A DNA stretch of 64,000 nucleotides from Eubacterium ventriosum (GTDB lineage: Bacteria > Bacillota > Clostridia > Lachnospirales > Lachnospiraceae), in contig NZ_CP102282.1 of assembly GCF_025150745.1 (NCBI RefSeq), positions 372,001 through 436,000 on the forward strand, read 5' to 3'. Below the pieces are notes generated by a model. That model was not told the DNA's origin and made no database searches. It saw only the letters and a list, made by a program, of their open reading frames with translations. This document shows, piece by piece, positions 48,779 to 57,041 of this stretch. The position numbers and the translations under genes are program-made. Numbering within the stretch: the stretch's first letter is position 1; each line of letters starts with the position of its first letter.

Positions 48779-48965
48779 TGTCTTAATTACTACGAAGTAA
48801 ATATTTGTTTTTTCTTTAATTGTGAACGTTACTACCGTGTGTTCCCAGTCACCACATCTAATACTACAGAAACGTCAACTCCATTGGAAAGTGTCTTTTT
48901 TCTCCTATTTGAGCCATCTTTATCAAACCTAAAAAAGCTCTCAAAGTGCCTAAAATCAAGGATTT

Positions 48966-50357
48966 TTAGATATCTTTCCTGTGTAGTTTTACCACGCTCT
49001 CCACATGTGTTGTCTGACCAAACATATCACAAGGTGTGACCTCTTTTAACTTATAACCATTTTCACTAAGCCACTTCACATCTCTTGCAAGCGTTGCGCT
49101 GTCACAGCTTACGTAAACCACTCTTTCAGGATTCATTTCCACTATTGTTTCCAGAAGCTTATGATCACAACCCTTTCTCGGTGGGTCAACAACAATAACA
49201 TCCGGCTTACATTCCTCGTCATCTTTGTGATTTTCAAAATATTCCGTTACTACATCCTCTGCTGCTCCAACAAAGAATTCCGCATTATTTATTCCATTAA
49301 TTTTTGCATTTATTTTTGCATCAGCAATTGCTTCCGGTACTATTTCAACACCCAAAACCTGCTTTGCCTTCTTTGCAAGAAATAGTGATATGCTGCCGAT
49401 TCCACAATACAAATCCCATACCATTTCATTGCCTGTTAAATCTGCATATTCTAAAGCTTTATTGTACAATTTCTCTGTCTGAACAGGATTGACCTGGAAA
49501 AATGACAACGGAGAAATTCTAAATTTCACATCTCCAATATAATCCTCAATATATCCGGGGCCATATAAGTTAATCACCTTGTCCCCAAGAATCACATTGC
49601 TTTTCTTAGTATTAATGTTAAGAGAAATGCTATACATTCCTTCAAGTTTACATAACTCTTCAACCAGTTTTTCTTTGTTTGGAAGATTCTTGCCATTTAT
49701 AATTACGCAAACCATTATCTGCTTTGTTTTTGCACCAATTCTAATAAGTACGTGTCGAACCAGGCCCTTGTGAGTTACTTCATTATAAGGTGCAATTCTA
49801 TATTTAGTCATAAATGCCTTTACGGTATCCATGACTTCTTTGTTTACATCACGGCCATCAATTTTTAAGCCAAGGTCGCAACTGTCTATATTTATAATAG
49901 AATGAGTTCTTCCTGCATAAAAACCTGAAATAATATTTCCTTCCTTATCCATTCCAACTGGAAATTGAGACTTATTTCTATAGTTAAAAGGCTCATCCAT
50001 TCCCATTACATCATTCATTACGAAGTCGCTCTGACCACCGATTCGCACAAGGTTGTTGTACACTTTATTCTTCTTAAATCTAAGCTGCTCCTTGTAATTA
50101 ATGCACTGAATTTGGCATCCGCCACACTGTCTTGCCACACTGCATCTTGGCGAAACCCTATCTTTAGAAGGCTCTTTTATTTCCATTAATCTGGCAAACC
50201 CGAAATTCTTGTTAGCCTTCATAACCTTTACTGTAACTTTGTCGCCGATTACTCCGTCTTTAACAAAAAGAGTATAGCCATCAACTTTGCCTATACCCTC
50301 TCCGTTTACGCCTAAATCTTCAATTGTTAAATCTAAAATATCATTTTTCTTAATCAT
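48966..50357 (-). CDS. rlmD: 23S rRNA (uracil-5-)-methyltransferase RlmD/RumA-type
   Basis: 463 residues. A TRAM domain at the N-terminus is followed by the 4Fe-4S cysteines (CSVARQCGGCQIQC). The SAM-binding motif is VWDLYCGIGSISLFLAKKAK. The catalytic part is IVVDPPRKGCDHKLLE and the nucleophile Cys in VVYVSCDSATLARD. It ends MFGQTTHVESVVKLHR. It makes m5U in 23S rRNA. The 3' end of this gene is a known ICE target and the ICE ends against it, leaving the gene intact. Confidence 0.93.
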   Translation of the reverse strand: MIKKNDILDLTIEDLGVNGEGIGKVDGYTLFVKDGVIGDKVTVKVMKANKNFGFARLMEIKEPSKDRVSPRCSVARQCGGCQIQCINYKEQLRFKKNKVYNNLVRIGGQSDFVMNDVMGMDEPFNYRNKSQFPVGMDKEGNIISGFYAGRTHSIINIDSCDLGLKIDGRDVNKEVMDTVKAFMTKYRIAPYNEVTHKGLVRHVLIRIGAKTKQIMVCVIINGKNLPNKEKLVEELCKLEGMYSISLNINTKKSNVILGDKVINLYGPGYIEDYIGDVKFRISPLSFFQVNPVQTEKLYNKALEYADLTGNEMVWDLYCGIGSISLFLAKKAKQVLGVEIVPEAIADAKINAKINGINNAEFFVGAAEDVVTEYFENHKDDEECKPDVIVVDPPRKGCDHKLLETIVEMNPERVVYVSCDSATLARDVKWLSENGYKLKEVTPCDMFGQTTHVESVVKLHRKDI

Positions 50358-50442
50358 GAAAATTCCTTTAAATAATTATCTGTATATTTTTTCGCATATT
50401 TATGCTAATTATTGCGTATTTGTATTATTATCTATTTATTTA

Positions 50443-51411
50443 TTACTTTAATTCGCTTGTCTTTCTAACATTAGTTTCAAGCAATCTGTTGTATCCTAAC
50501 CACTGGTCTGATGACGCAGAACTGTTACTGTTTAAAAGTTCTGTCATTGTCTCAATCTTTGCATCTGCATTGTCTGCAAGATTAAGTGCCATTGCCTCAA
50601 TAAGAGCCGGTTTTTTAGGTGAACCATATTCAAGCTCTCCGTGATGTGCAAGAATACAATGCTTCAATTCATTCTTTAACTTAGTTGGAAAATCAGGAAT
50701 TGAATCCATAATCTTTCCAAGCATTTCTGAACCCATAACAATGTGTCCAAGTAACTGGCCTGCATCTGTGTAATCATTCATTGGAAAGTCTGAAAGTTCA
50801 TAAACCTTTCCAATATCGTGACAAATAGCTGATGTCATAAGTAAATCTCTATTTAAAATAGGATACTGCTTTGCAAAAAAGTCACACATTTTTGCAACAG
50901 ATAATGTATGTTCAAGCAAGCCGCCAATAAAACCGTGATGCACGCTTTTGGCTGCTGAATGCTTCTTAAATGCTTCCGCAAATTCTGTATTGTCAATAAA
51001 TAGTTTTGTTAAAACCTGTTTATAATAAGGGTTATTAACACCGGCGATGAATTTTGTTAATTCCATCATCATTTCGTCAATGTTTTTGTTAGTACATGGT
51101 AAATAATTAGTCGGGTCAACGTCTGTTTCGCTAATCTTTCTTGCACGCTTAATACTAAGCTGTGTCTGACCGTTAAATACTGTTACATCACCATTTACTT
51201 CAACATAATCAAGTGCATCAAACTCATCTATCCCCATTGAGTGCGGATCCCATATCTTGGCGTCCAAGGAACCTGTTTTGTCCTGAAGAATAACATTCTC
51301 GTATTCTTTTCCTGTTTTAGTCATTGCAGTAGTTCTCTGTCTGCACAAATATATTTCCTGAATTCTTTCGCCCTCTCTTAATGTTTCTATATATCTCATC
51401 TTTTCCTCCAA
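50443..51411 (-). CDS. yhaM: YhaM-type 3'-5' exoribonuclease
   Basis: 322 residues. An N-terminal OB fold (NVILQDKTGSLDAKIWDPHS) is followed by an HD domain: HHGFIGGLLEHTLSVAK, SAICHDIGKVYEL and CILAHHGELEYGSPKKP. This is the domain order of Bacillus YhaM, a single-strand RNA/DNA 3' exonuclease. ATG 51411 follows GGAGGAAAAG. It is divergent from mutS2 across an 81-bp gap. The end is free of a clear terminator; rlmD lies downstream on the same strand. Confidence 0.92.
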   Translation of the reverse strand: MEEKMRYIETLREGERIQEIYLCRQRTTAMTKTGKEYENVILQDKTGSLDAKIWDPHSMGIDEFDALDYVEVNGDVTVFNGQTQLSIKRARKISETDVDPTNYLPCTNKNIDEMMMELTKFIAGVNNPYYKQVLTKLFIDNTEFAEAFKKHSAAKSVHHGFIGGLLEHTLSVAKMCDFFAKQYPILNRDLLMTSAICHDIGKVYELSDFPMNDYTDAGQLLGHIVMGSEMLGKIMDSIPDFPTKLKNELKHCILAHHGELEYGSPKKPALIEAMALNLADNADAKIETMTELLNSNSSASSDQWLGYNRLLETNVRKTSELK

Positions 51412-51425
51412 ATGTTAAGATTTTC

Positions 51426-51454
51426 TTTACCTGACAGTCAATCTTTATTATAAT
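51426..51454 (+). promoter_or_regulatory. Sigma-A promoter for mutS2
   Basis: TTTACC (51426-51431), a 17-base spacer and a perfect TATAAT (51449-51454). Transcription would start near 51461, about 30 bases before the ribosome site GGAGG (51481-51485). Confidence 0.75.
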
Positions 51455-51492
51455 TGATTATGTACCTAAATACAAGAATTGGAGGCTTTATC

Positions 51493-53862
51493 ATGAACGA
51501 AAAAGTTCTTAAAACCCTTGAATACTATAAAATAATAAAAATGTTAGAAAATCAGGCAGGTTCTGAGCTTGGCAAGAAGCTTTGCCACGCACTTGTTCCA
51601 TCTGCCGATATTCATGAAATAAAAGAAAATCAGAAACAGACAGGTGATGCCTTATCACGAATCTGGCAGAAAGGAAGCCTTTCTTTCTCAGGTATTCACA
51701 ATATTGGCGAATCCATTAAAAGATTAGAGATTGGAAGTACTCTTGGCACCGGAGAATTACTTAGAATTGACTCCCTTTTAAAAGTTGCCTTAAGAGTTAA
51801 AACTTTCTCCCGCCGTGATGATGAGGCTGAAAGAGATAGTCTTGATGATATGTTTGAGGCTATTGAACCTTTAACTAATTTGAAGAATGACATTGAAAGA
51901 TGTATTATTTCAGAGGATGAAATAGCTGACGATGCATCTGCTAATCTAAAAAATATAAGAAGACAGATGAAGATTACCAACGACCGTGTTCACAGCCAGT
52001 TGTCATCTCTCATTAATTCCCAGTCAGGTCACACTTATCTTCAGGATGCCCTTATTACAATGAGGGATGGACGTTATTGTGTACCTGTTAAGCAGGAATA
52101 CCGTGGCAATGTTAACGGTATTATTCACGACCAGTCTTCAACAGGTTCTACTTTGTTTATTGAACCTGCTGCTGTTGTTGAACTTAACAATAAACTCCGC
52201 GAGTTAGAAGGCAAGGAAGCTGATGAAATCCAGATTATTCTTGCAAACCTTAGTATGGCTTGTGCTGAACATATTTACGAATTAAAAACAGACATGAAAA
52301 TATTACCTAAGCTTGACTTTATTTTCGCTAAGGCTTCTCTTGCAAAAGAAATGAAAGCTTCAATGCCTGAGTTTAATGATCAAAGACAGATTAATATTAA
52401 GAAGGGACGCCACCCTCTTTTGGATCCTAAAAAGGTTGTGCCTATAGACATTCATCTTGGAAAAGACTTTAACCTTTTGATTGTTACAGGTCCTAACACC
52501 GGTGGTAAAACAGTTTCACTTAAAACTGTAGGACTTTTAACGCTTATGGGCCAGGCGGGACTTCATATTCCGGCTTTTGAGGGCAGCAAACTTGCAGTTT
52601 TCAAAGAAGTTTTTGCTGACATTGGCGACGAACAGAGTATTGAACAAAGTTTAAGTACTTTTTCAGCCCATATGGTTAATACTGTTAATATACTTAATCA
52701 GGCAGATCAGGATTCACTGGTACTTTTCGATGAACTTGGTGCAGGAACGGATCCTGTGGAAGGTGCAGCCCTTGGCATTTCAATTCTTACTTTCCTTAAA
52801 AACATCGGTTCAAGAATTATGGCAACAACACATTACAGTGAATTAAAATTATTTGCCTTATCAACTGAGGGAGTTCAAAACGCAAGTTGCGAGTTTGACG
52901 TAGAAACACTCAGACCAACTTACAGACTTCTTATTGGTGTTCCCGGAAAGAGTAATGCTTTTGCTATTTCAAGCAAGTTAGGTCTTCCTGACTACATTAT
53001 TGAAGATGCTAAGTCTCACATCGATTCAGATAATGAGCAGTTTGAGGATGTTTTGTCCGAAATAGAAAGACAGCGAATCCAGATTGAAAAAGATCAGGAA
53101 ACTATTGCAGTTTACAAGTCTCAGATTAAATCACTTAAACGTGATTATGAACTTAAGACAGAAAAGCTTAATGAACAGCGTGACAAAATCCTTAACAAGG
53201 CACGCGAAGAAGCTGTTGATATTCTTAAGGAAGCTAAGGAAACAGCCGACGAAGCTATCAAAACTATTAATAAATATGGAAAATCCGGCAATACCCGCGA
53301 AATGGAAAAATCCAGAAGTAATGTTGGAGCAAAGCTTAAAAAGAACCAGGTAGGCTCATCAATTAAAGCTGCCAAACCAAAAAAGGCTTACAAGCCTTCC
53401 GACTTTAAGCTTGGCACAGGTGTAAAAGTTTTGAGCATGAATCTTAACGGTACTGTTGCTTCATTGCCTAATGCAGCCGGTAATCTTACAGTAAAAATGG
53501 GTATACTAAACTCTAAGGTTAATATTCGTGACCTTGAAATTATTGACGAACCTGATATTAAGGCACCAGGCTTAACCCGTGGTTCAACAGGCAAGATTAA
53601 AATGAACAAGTCTATGAATATTAAAACTGAAATTAATTTAATTGGAAAAACAGTTGACGAAGCTATTTCTCAACTTGATAAATACTTAGATGATGCTTAC
53701 ATTGCACATTTGCCACAGGTATATGTTATTCACGGCAAAGGCACCGGAGCTCTTAGAAATGCAGTTCAAAACCATCTTAAGAAATGTAGTTATGTAAAAT
53801 CCTACAGAACAGGTGAACATGGCGAAGGTGGTGCAGGTGCAACAGTTGTAGAATTTAAATAG
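51493..53862 (+). CDS. mutS2: Endonuclease MutS2
   Basis: 789 residues from ATG 51493 (GGAGG, eight-base spacing); the upstream ATG at 51454 overlaps the promoter. Walker A is VTGPNTGGKTVSL near 333, with the ATPase motifs VLFDELGAGTDPVEGAAL and ATTHYSELK. A long coiled coil spans ~500-620 and a C-terminal Smr nuclease domain ends the protein (INLIGKTVDEAISQLD, VYVIHGKGTGALR). MutS2 suppresses recombination and, in Bacillus, splits collided ribosomes. It leads a plus-strand operon with the response regulator 24 bp downstream. Confidence 0.95.
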   Translation: MNEKVLKTLEYYKIIKMLENQAGSELGKKLCHALVPSADIHEIKENQKQTGDALSRIWQKGSLSFSGIHNIGESIKRLEIGSTLGTGELLRIDSLLKVALRVKTFSRRDDEAERDSLDDMFEAIEPLTNLKNDIERCIISEDEIADDASANLKNIRRQMKITNDRVHSQLSSLINSQSGHTYLQDALITMRDGRYCVPVKQEYRGNVNGIIHDQSSTGSTLFIEPAAVVELNNKLRELEGKEADEIQIILANLSMACAEHIYELKTDMKILPKLDFIFAKASLAKEMKASMPEFNDQRQINIKKGRHPLLDPKKVVPIDIHLGKDFNLLIVTGPNTGGKTVSLKTVGLLTLMGQAGLHIPAFEGSKLAVFKEVFADIGDEQSIEQSLSTFSAHMVNTVNILNQADQDSLVLFDELGAGTDPVEGAALGISILTFLKNIGSRIMATTHYSELKLFALSTEGVQNASCEFDVETLRPTYRLLIGVPGKSNAFAISSKLGLPDYIIEDAKSHIDSDNEQFEDVLSEIERQRIQIEKDQETIAVYKSQIKSLKRDYELKTEKLNEQRDKILNKAREEAVDILKEAKETADEAIKTINKYGKSGNTREMEKSRSNVGAKLKKNQVGSSIKAAKPKKAYKPSDFKLGTGVKVLSMNLNGTVASLPNAAGNLTVKMGILNSKVNIRDLEIIDEPDIKAPGLTRGSTGKIKMNKSMNIKTEINLIGKTVDEAISQLDKYLDDAYIAHLPQVYVIHGKGTGALRNAVQNHLKKCSYVKSYRTGEHGEGGAGATVVEFK

Positions 53863-53886
53863 ATTTTTTTAACAGGAGGATTTAAA

Positions 53887-54591
53887 ATGGCAAACAAACA
53901 GAAAATCTTAATAGTTGACGATGATGAAAACATTGCAAACCTTATATCTTTATATTTAACTAAGGAATGCTACGAAACACGTATTGAACATGATGGCCAG
54001 TCGGCTCTTGATGCGTTTAAAGAATATGCTCCAAATCTTATTTTGTTGGATATTATGCTTCCGGGACTTGATGGTTACGAAGTATGTCGTGAAATAAGAA
54101 GAGAATCAAAGGTTCCTATTATTATGCTTTCTGCCAAAACAGAAGTTTTTGACAAGGTTTTAGGTCTTGAACTTGGTGCAGATGACTATATTATTAAACC
54201 TTTTGACTCAAAGGAACTTGTTGCCCGTGTTAAGGCAGTTCTCAGACGTTACACTGAAGCTCCGGCTCCTGTCGAAAAGAAGCCTGATGAAAAACGTGTT
54301 GAATACAAGGACCTTATTATTAATCTTTCAAACTACGAAGTTATTTACAAGGGCAAACCTGTTGAAATGACTCCAAGAGAGATTGAATTATTGTACTTCC
54401 TTGCTTCATCACCTAATCAAGTATTTACAAGAGAGCAACTTCTTGACCATATCTGGGGTTATGAATATGCCGGAGATACAAGAACTGTAGACGTTCACAT
54501 TAAACGTATTCGTGAAAAAATTGCTGACACGGATCAGTGGTCAATTGGTACAGTTTGGAGTGTAGGATATAGATTCGAGGTACATAACTAA
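53887..54591 (+). CDS. OmpR/PhoB-family response regulator
   Basis: 234 residues. Receiver domain with Asp12-Asp13, phospho-acceptor Asp55 (LILLDIMLPG) and Lys104 (YIIKPFDS). The C-terminal winged helix (FTREQLLDHIWGYEYAGDTR, then VDVHIKRIREKI) binds DNA. AGGAGG precedes the ATG. It is paired with the histidine kinase downstream. The last 34 bases, including the stop, are repeated in a 42-bp tandem duplication between the two genes. Confidence 0.95.
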   Translation: MANKQKILIVDDDENIANLISLYLTKECYETRIEHDGQSALDAFKEYAPNLILLDIMLPGLDGYEVCREIRRESKVPIIMLSAKTEVFDKVLGLELGADDYIIKPFDSKELVARVKAVLRRYTEAPAPVEKKPDEKRVEYKDLIINLSNYEVIYKGKPVEMTPREIELLYFLASSPNQVFTREQLLDHIWGYEYAGDTRTVDVHIKRIREKIADTDQWSIGTVWSVGYRFEVHN

Positions 54592-54641
54592 ATATGAAAG
54601 AGTGTAGGATATAGATTCGAGGTACATAACTAAATATGAAA
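54558..54641 (+). repeat. 42-bp tandem duplication at the regulator-kinase junction
   Basis: The unit GAGTGTAGGATATAGATTCG, on through AAATATGAAA, is present at 54558-54599 and 54600-54641. It repeats the end and stop of the response regulator and the kinase start codon. The first copy keeps an ATG at 54594 that opens a six-codon frame (MKECRI, stop). The second carries the kinase start at 54636. Confidence 0.95.
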
Positions 54642-56060
54642 AATTCTATTTTAACTAAATTTTTTACAGGGTATTTTTCTTTTGCAATATTAGGTTTTTT
54701 GTTAATTTCTTATTGGTCAAATAACTTGATTTATAATCATCTTCTGACCAATAACATTAACACCCTTTACAAATATGCCTCTGTAATAGGAAGTAATGCT
54801 GTGGACTGCGTGGACAACTCACTTGATGATTTAGACAATCCTAAGCAGTTTTTAAATGATTTTAACAACGTACTAGACTGTGACATACTTATTCTTGATA
54901 GTAACCGCAAACCATTTTATTACACAGGCACAACAAGTAATCTTTCAAAAGATTCTTCTAATATTTTGATTGAAAAATTCAAGCCTGATGATTACAAGAA
55001 TACGCATTACAAGATTGGCAAATTTTATAATATTTTTAAAACCGACACTTTAAGTGTTGTCTACGAAGTTAAAAATAATAATAAGACTTATGGATATATT
55101 GTGGCGCATATGCCTACTTCCATTATAAAAAAAAGTTGCTATGATGTAACACTTATTTTCTACGTTACTTACGCAATTATACTGGCTCTTTCACTTATTA
55201 TATTCTTTAACTTTATGTGGTTTATTTATTTGCCACTTAAGCAGATTAGACTGGCAGCAATGGAATATGCCAAAGGTAATTTTGAATACGAAGGACTTAA
55301 GGTTAACAATGACGATGAAATCGGTGACGTGGCGCACTCACTTCAATATATGTCTAAGCAGTTAAACAACTCACGAGCTTATCAAAAGGAATTTATTTCT
55401 AATATTTCCCATGATTTCCGCTCTCCTTTAACTTCTATAAAGGGCTATATTGAAGCTATAATGGATGGAACAATTCCACCGGAAGATTACAACAAATATC
55501 TTTCAATTGTTTTATCTGAGGCTAACCGTCTTGAAAAGCTTACTTCAGGATTGCGTGACCTTAACCGTTGGAACAGCACCGGTCCTGAACTTATTTTTGA
55601 AGACTTTAATATGGAATCAGTTATCGCTTCAACAGTTGATACTTTCCAGGGCAGTTGCGAGAAGAAGAATATTGAATTGGTTATTCAGTTTCCACCAAAG
55701 CATTGCAATGTATACGCTGACAAAGGCAAAATCGAACAGGTTCTTTACAACCTACTTGATAACGCCATTAAGTTCAGTAATCCGGGTTCAAAGATTATAA
55801 TCAAGCTTTATAACAAAGGTGAAAAACAATATTGTTCCGTTAAGGATTTTGGTATGGGAATCCCACAGGACAGCATCGACAAAATCTGGCAGCGATTCTA
55901 CAAGACCGACCTTTCCCGTGGTCGTGACAAAACAGGCTCCGGAATCGGACTTGCCATCGTAAAAGAAATTATTATGGGACACAACGAAACAATCGATGTA
56001 ATCAGCACCGAAGGCGTTGGAACAGAGTTTGTATTCTCGTTAAAGAAATCGAAAAGATAA
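54636..56060 (+). CDS. Sensor histidine kinase
   Basis: 474 residues. Two membrane helices (about 10-28 and 172-200) flank an extracellular sensor of ~140 residues. A HAMP domain follows (~200-250). The H box is EFISNISHDFRSPLTS (His259). The ATPase has N box QVLYNLLDNAIKFS, G1 VKDFGMGIP and G2 GSGIGLAIVKEI. It phosphorylates the regulator upstream. No good ribosome site precedes its ATG; before the 42-bp duplication the start lay two bases past the regulator stop, so translation was coupled. Confidence 0.94.
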   Translation: MKNSILTKFFTGYFSFAILGFLLISYWSNNLIYNHLLTNNINTLYKYASVIGSNAVDCVDNSLDDLDNPKQFLNDFNNVLDCDILILDSNRKPFYYTGTTSNLSKDSSNILIEKFKPDDYKNTHYKIGKFYNIFKTDTLSVVYEVKNNNKTYGYIVAHMPTSIIKKSCYDVTLIFYVTYAIILALSLIIFFNFMWFIYLPLKQIRLAAMEYAKGNFEYEGLKVNNDDEIGDVAHSLQYMSKQLNNSRAYQKEFISNISHDFRSPLTSIKGYIEAIMDGTIPPEDYNKYLSIVLSEANRLEKLTSGLRDLNRWNSTGPELIFEDFNMESVIASTVDTFQGSCEKKNIELVIQFPPKHCNVYADKGKIEQVLYNLLDNAIKFSNPGSKIIIKLYNKGEKQYCSVKDFGMGIPQDSIDKIWQRFYKTDLSRGRDKTGSGIGLAIVKEIIMGHNETIDVISTEGVGTEFVFSLKKSKR

Positions 56061-56180
56061 AGGAGGTTATCTTAGTTTGATTTCTCATTAAAAGAATATG
56101 ACTTTATAATAATTGTTAATCAATATAAATACTTCATTAGTTATAAGATGGATTGATTTTTATCACTATTGAATTTGTAT

Positions 56181-56238
56181 GGGTTCAGCACTAATTAGTT
56201 TGATATGACATACTAATTAGTGTTTGAGCCCTTTTTTT
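56181..56238 (+). terminator. Rho-independent terminator of the kinase operon
   Basis: GGGTTCAGCACTAATTAGT pairs with ACTAATTAGTGTTTGAGCCC, followed by TTTTTTT (56232-56238). It lies 120 bases past the kinase stop; 56061-56180 holds nothing else I can identify. Confidence 0.85.
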
Positions 56239-56245
56239 ATGTCCT

Positions 56246-56680
56246 GTACCCCAATATAGCAGTTTTGTCGTTTTTCGGGGTACGTTTTCTATTTTTCCGC
56301 ATGTAATTGTGCAACACACTGTATCTGTAAGTTGTAAATGTACCCCGACATAGCAGTTTTGTCATTTTTCGGGGTACGTTTTCTATTTTTCCGCATGTAA
56401 TTGTGCAACACACTGTATCTGTAAGTTGTAAATGTACCCCAACATAGCAGTTTTGTCATTTTTCGGGGTACGTTTTCTAATTTTCCGCGTGTAATTGTGC
56501 CACACACTGTATCTGTAAATTGTAAATGTACCCCAACATATAATTTTTCTTAATTTTTGGGGTACAGCGCCCTAAATTTCCAGTTCGTTTATGCAACATA
56601 CTGTATAAGTAAGTCTAAAATGTACCCCAACATATTAATTTTCTTGTTTTTCGGGGTACACCTATAATATTTTCCTTAAA
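56246..56680. repeat. 94-bp tandem array with palindromic heads, about 4.5 units
   Basis: Units start at 56246, 56340, 56434, 56528 and 56622, exactly 94 bp apart. Each begins with GTACCCC, an AT-rich 24-base spacer, then GGGGTAC, so every head can form a hairpin. Units 1-3 are almost identical; units 4-5 have diverged but keep both seven-base arms. Because 94 is not a multiple of three, this is not a coding repeat. The last unit is partial. The next bases to 56810 hold only AT-rich sequence. Confidence 0.92.
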
Positions 56681-56813
56681 TGCTCATTGTTTATATACAC
56701 TATGGAACATATTTCTTATTAGACAATTCGTTTTTCTCTTATAATCCCTACCATTTCTACAAAAAAGCCCCATCTTCTCTAAAAAATTCTCCCACAATTT
56801 CAGCCTATAAAAA

Positions 56814-56839
56814 CCCCGGCTACGTTTCCGTAGCCGGGG
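56814..56839 (-). terminator. Very strong terminator of the yhaO-yhaN operon
   Basis: CCCCGGCTACG (56814-56824) pairs perfectly with CGTAGCCGGGG (56829-56839) across TTTC. On the minus strand TTTTTATAGG follows. Confidence 0.88.
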
Positions 56840-56925
56840 CTAATTCTCACTCTTCCACACTCATATAATATTCAATTCTCCGCCGCATCCTTAGATCTAT
56901 CGTTTAAATCTTATCGTTCTCAATT

Positions 56926-57041
56926 ATAACCTTGCAACTCTAACTTATAACTTCATAACCTTGCAACTCTATCTTATAACTTTATAACCTCGCAACTCTA
57001 ACTTATAACTTCATAGCCTTGCAACTCTCCACTACAACCTT
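56926..57041. repeat. Four 29-bp tandem repeats
   Basis: Units start at 56926, 56955, 56984 and 57013, consensus ATAACCTTGCAACTCTAACT plus TATAACTTC. The fourth copy is diverged and overlaps the last codons and stop of yhaN. Between the terminator and this array nothing else is seen. Confidence 0.9.

Larger units (their letters stand above)
3788..48965. mobile_element. Tn1549/CTn-like integrative conjugative element (left end outside window)
   Basis: Gene order VirD4-Maff2-TrbL-PrgI-VirB4-NlpC/P60, a MobC/MOBP relaxase, an ArdC-methylase-helicase giant, RadC, Toprim/DUF3991, Cna-B adhesin with class B sortase, and ParM/ParB matches the Tn1549/CTn group of Firmicutes ICEs. Nearly all genes face left. 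The right end is placed by inference just past parB, against the 3' end of rlmD, a known integration hot spot for ICEs. No integrase or second rlmD fragment is present, so the left boundary, and whether the RHS gene is cargo, cannot be set here. Confidence 0.8.

Noticed and set aside
56289-56507. Minus-strand 72-codon ORF with internal repeats
   Set aside because: It is a reading of the 94-bp tandem array; the unit is not a multiple of three and there is no ribosome site.
56246-56680. CRISPR array
   Set aside because: Whole 94-bp units repeat, including the spacers; no short repeat with unique spacers and no cas gene.
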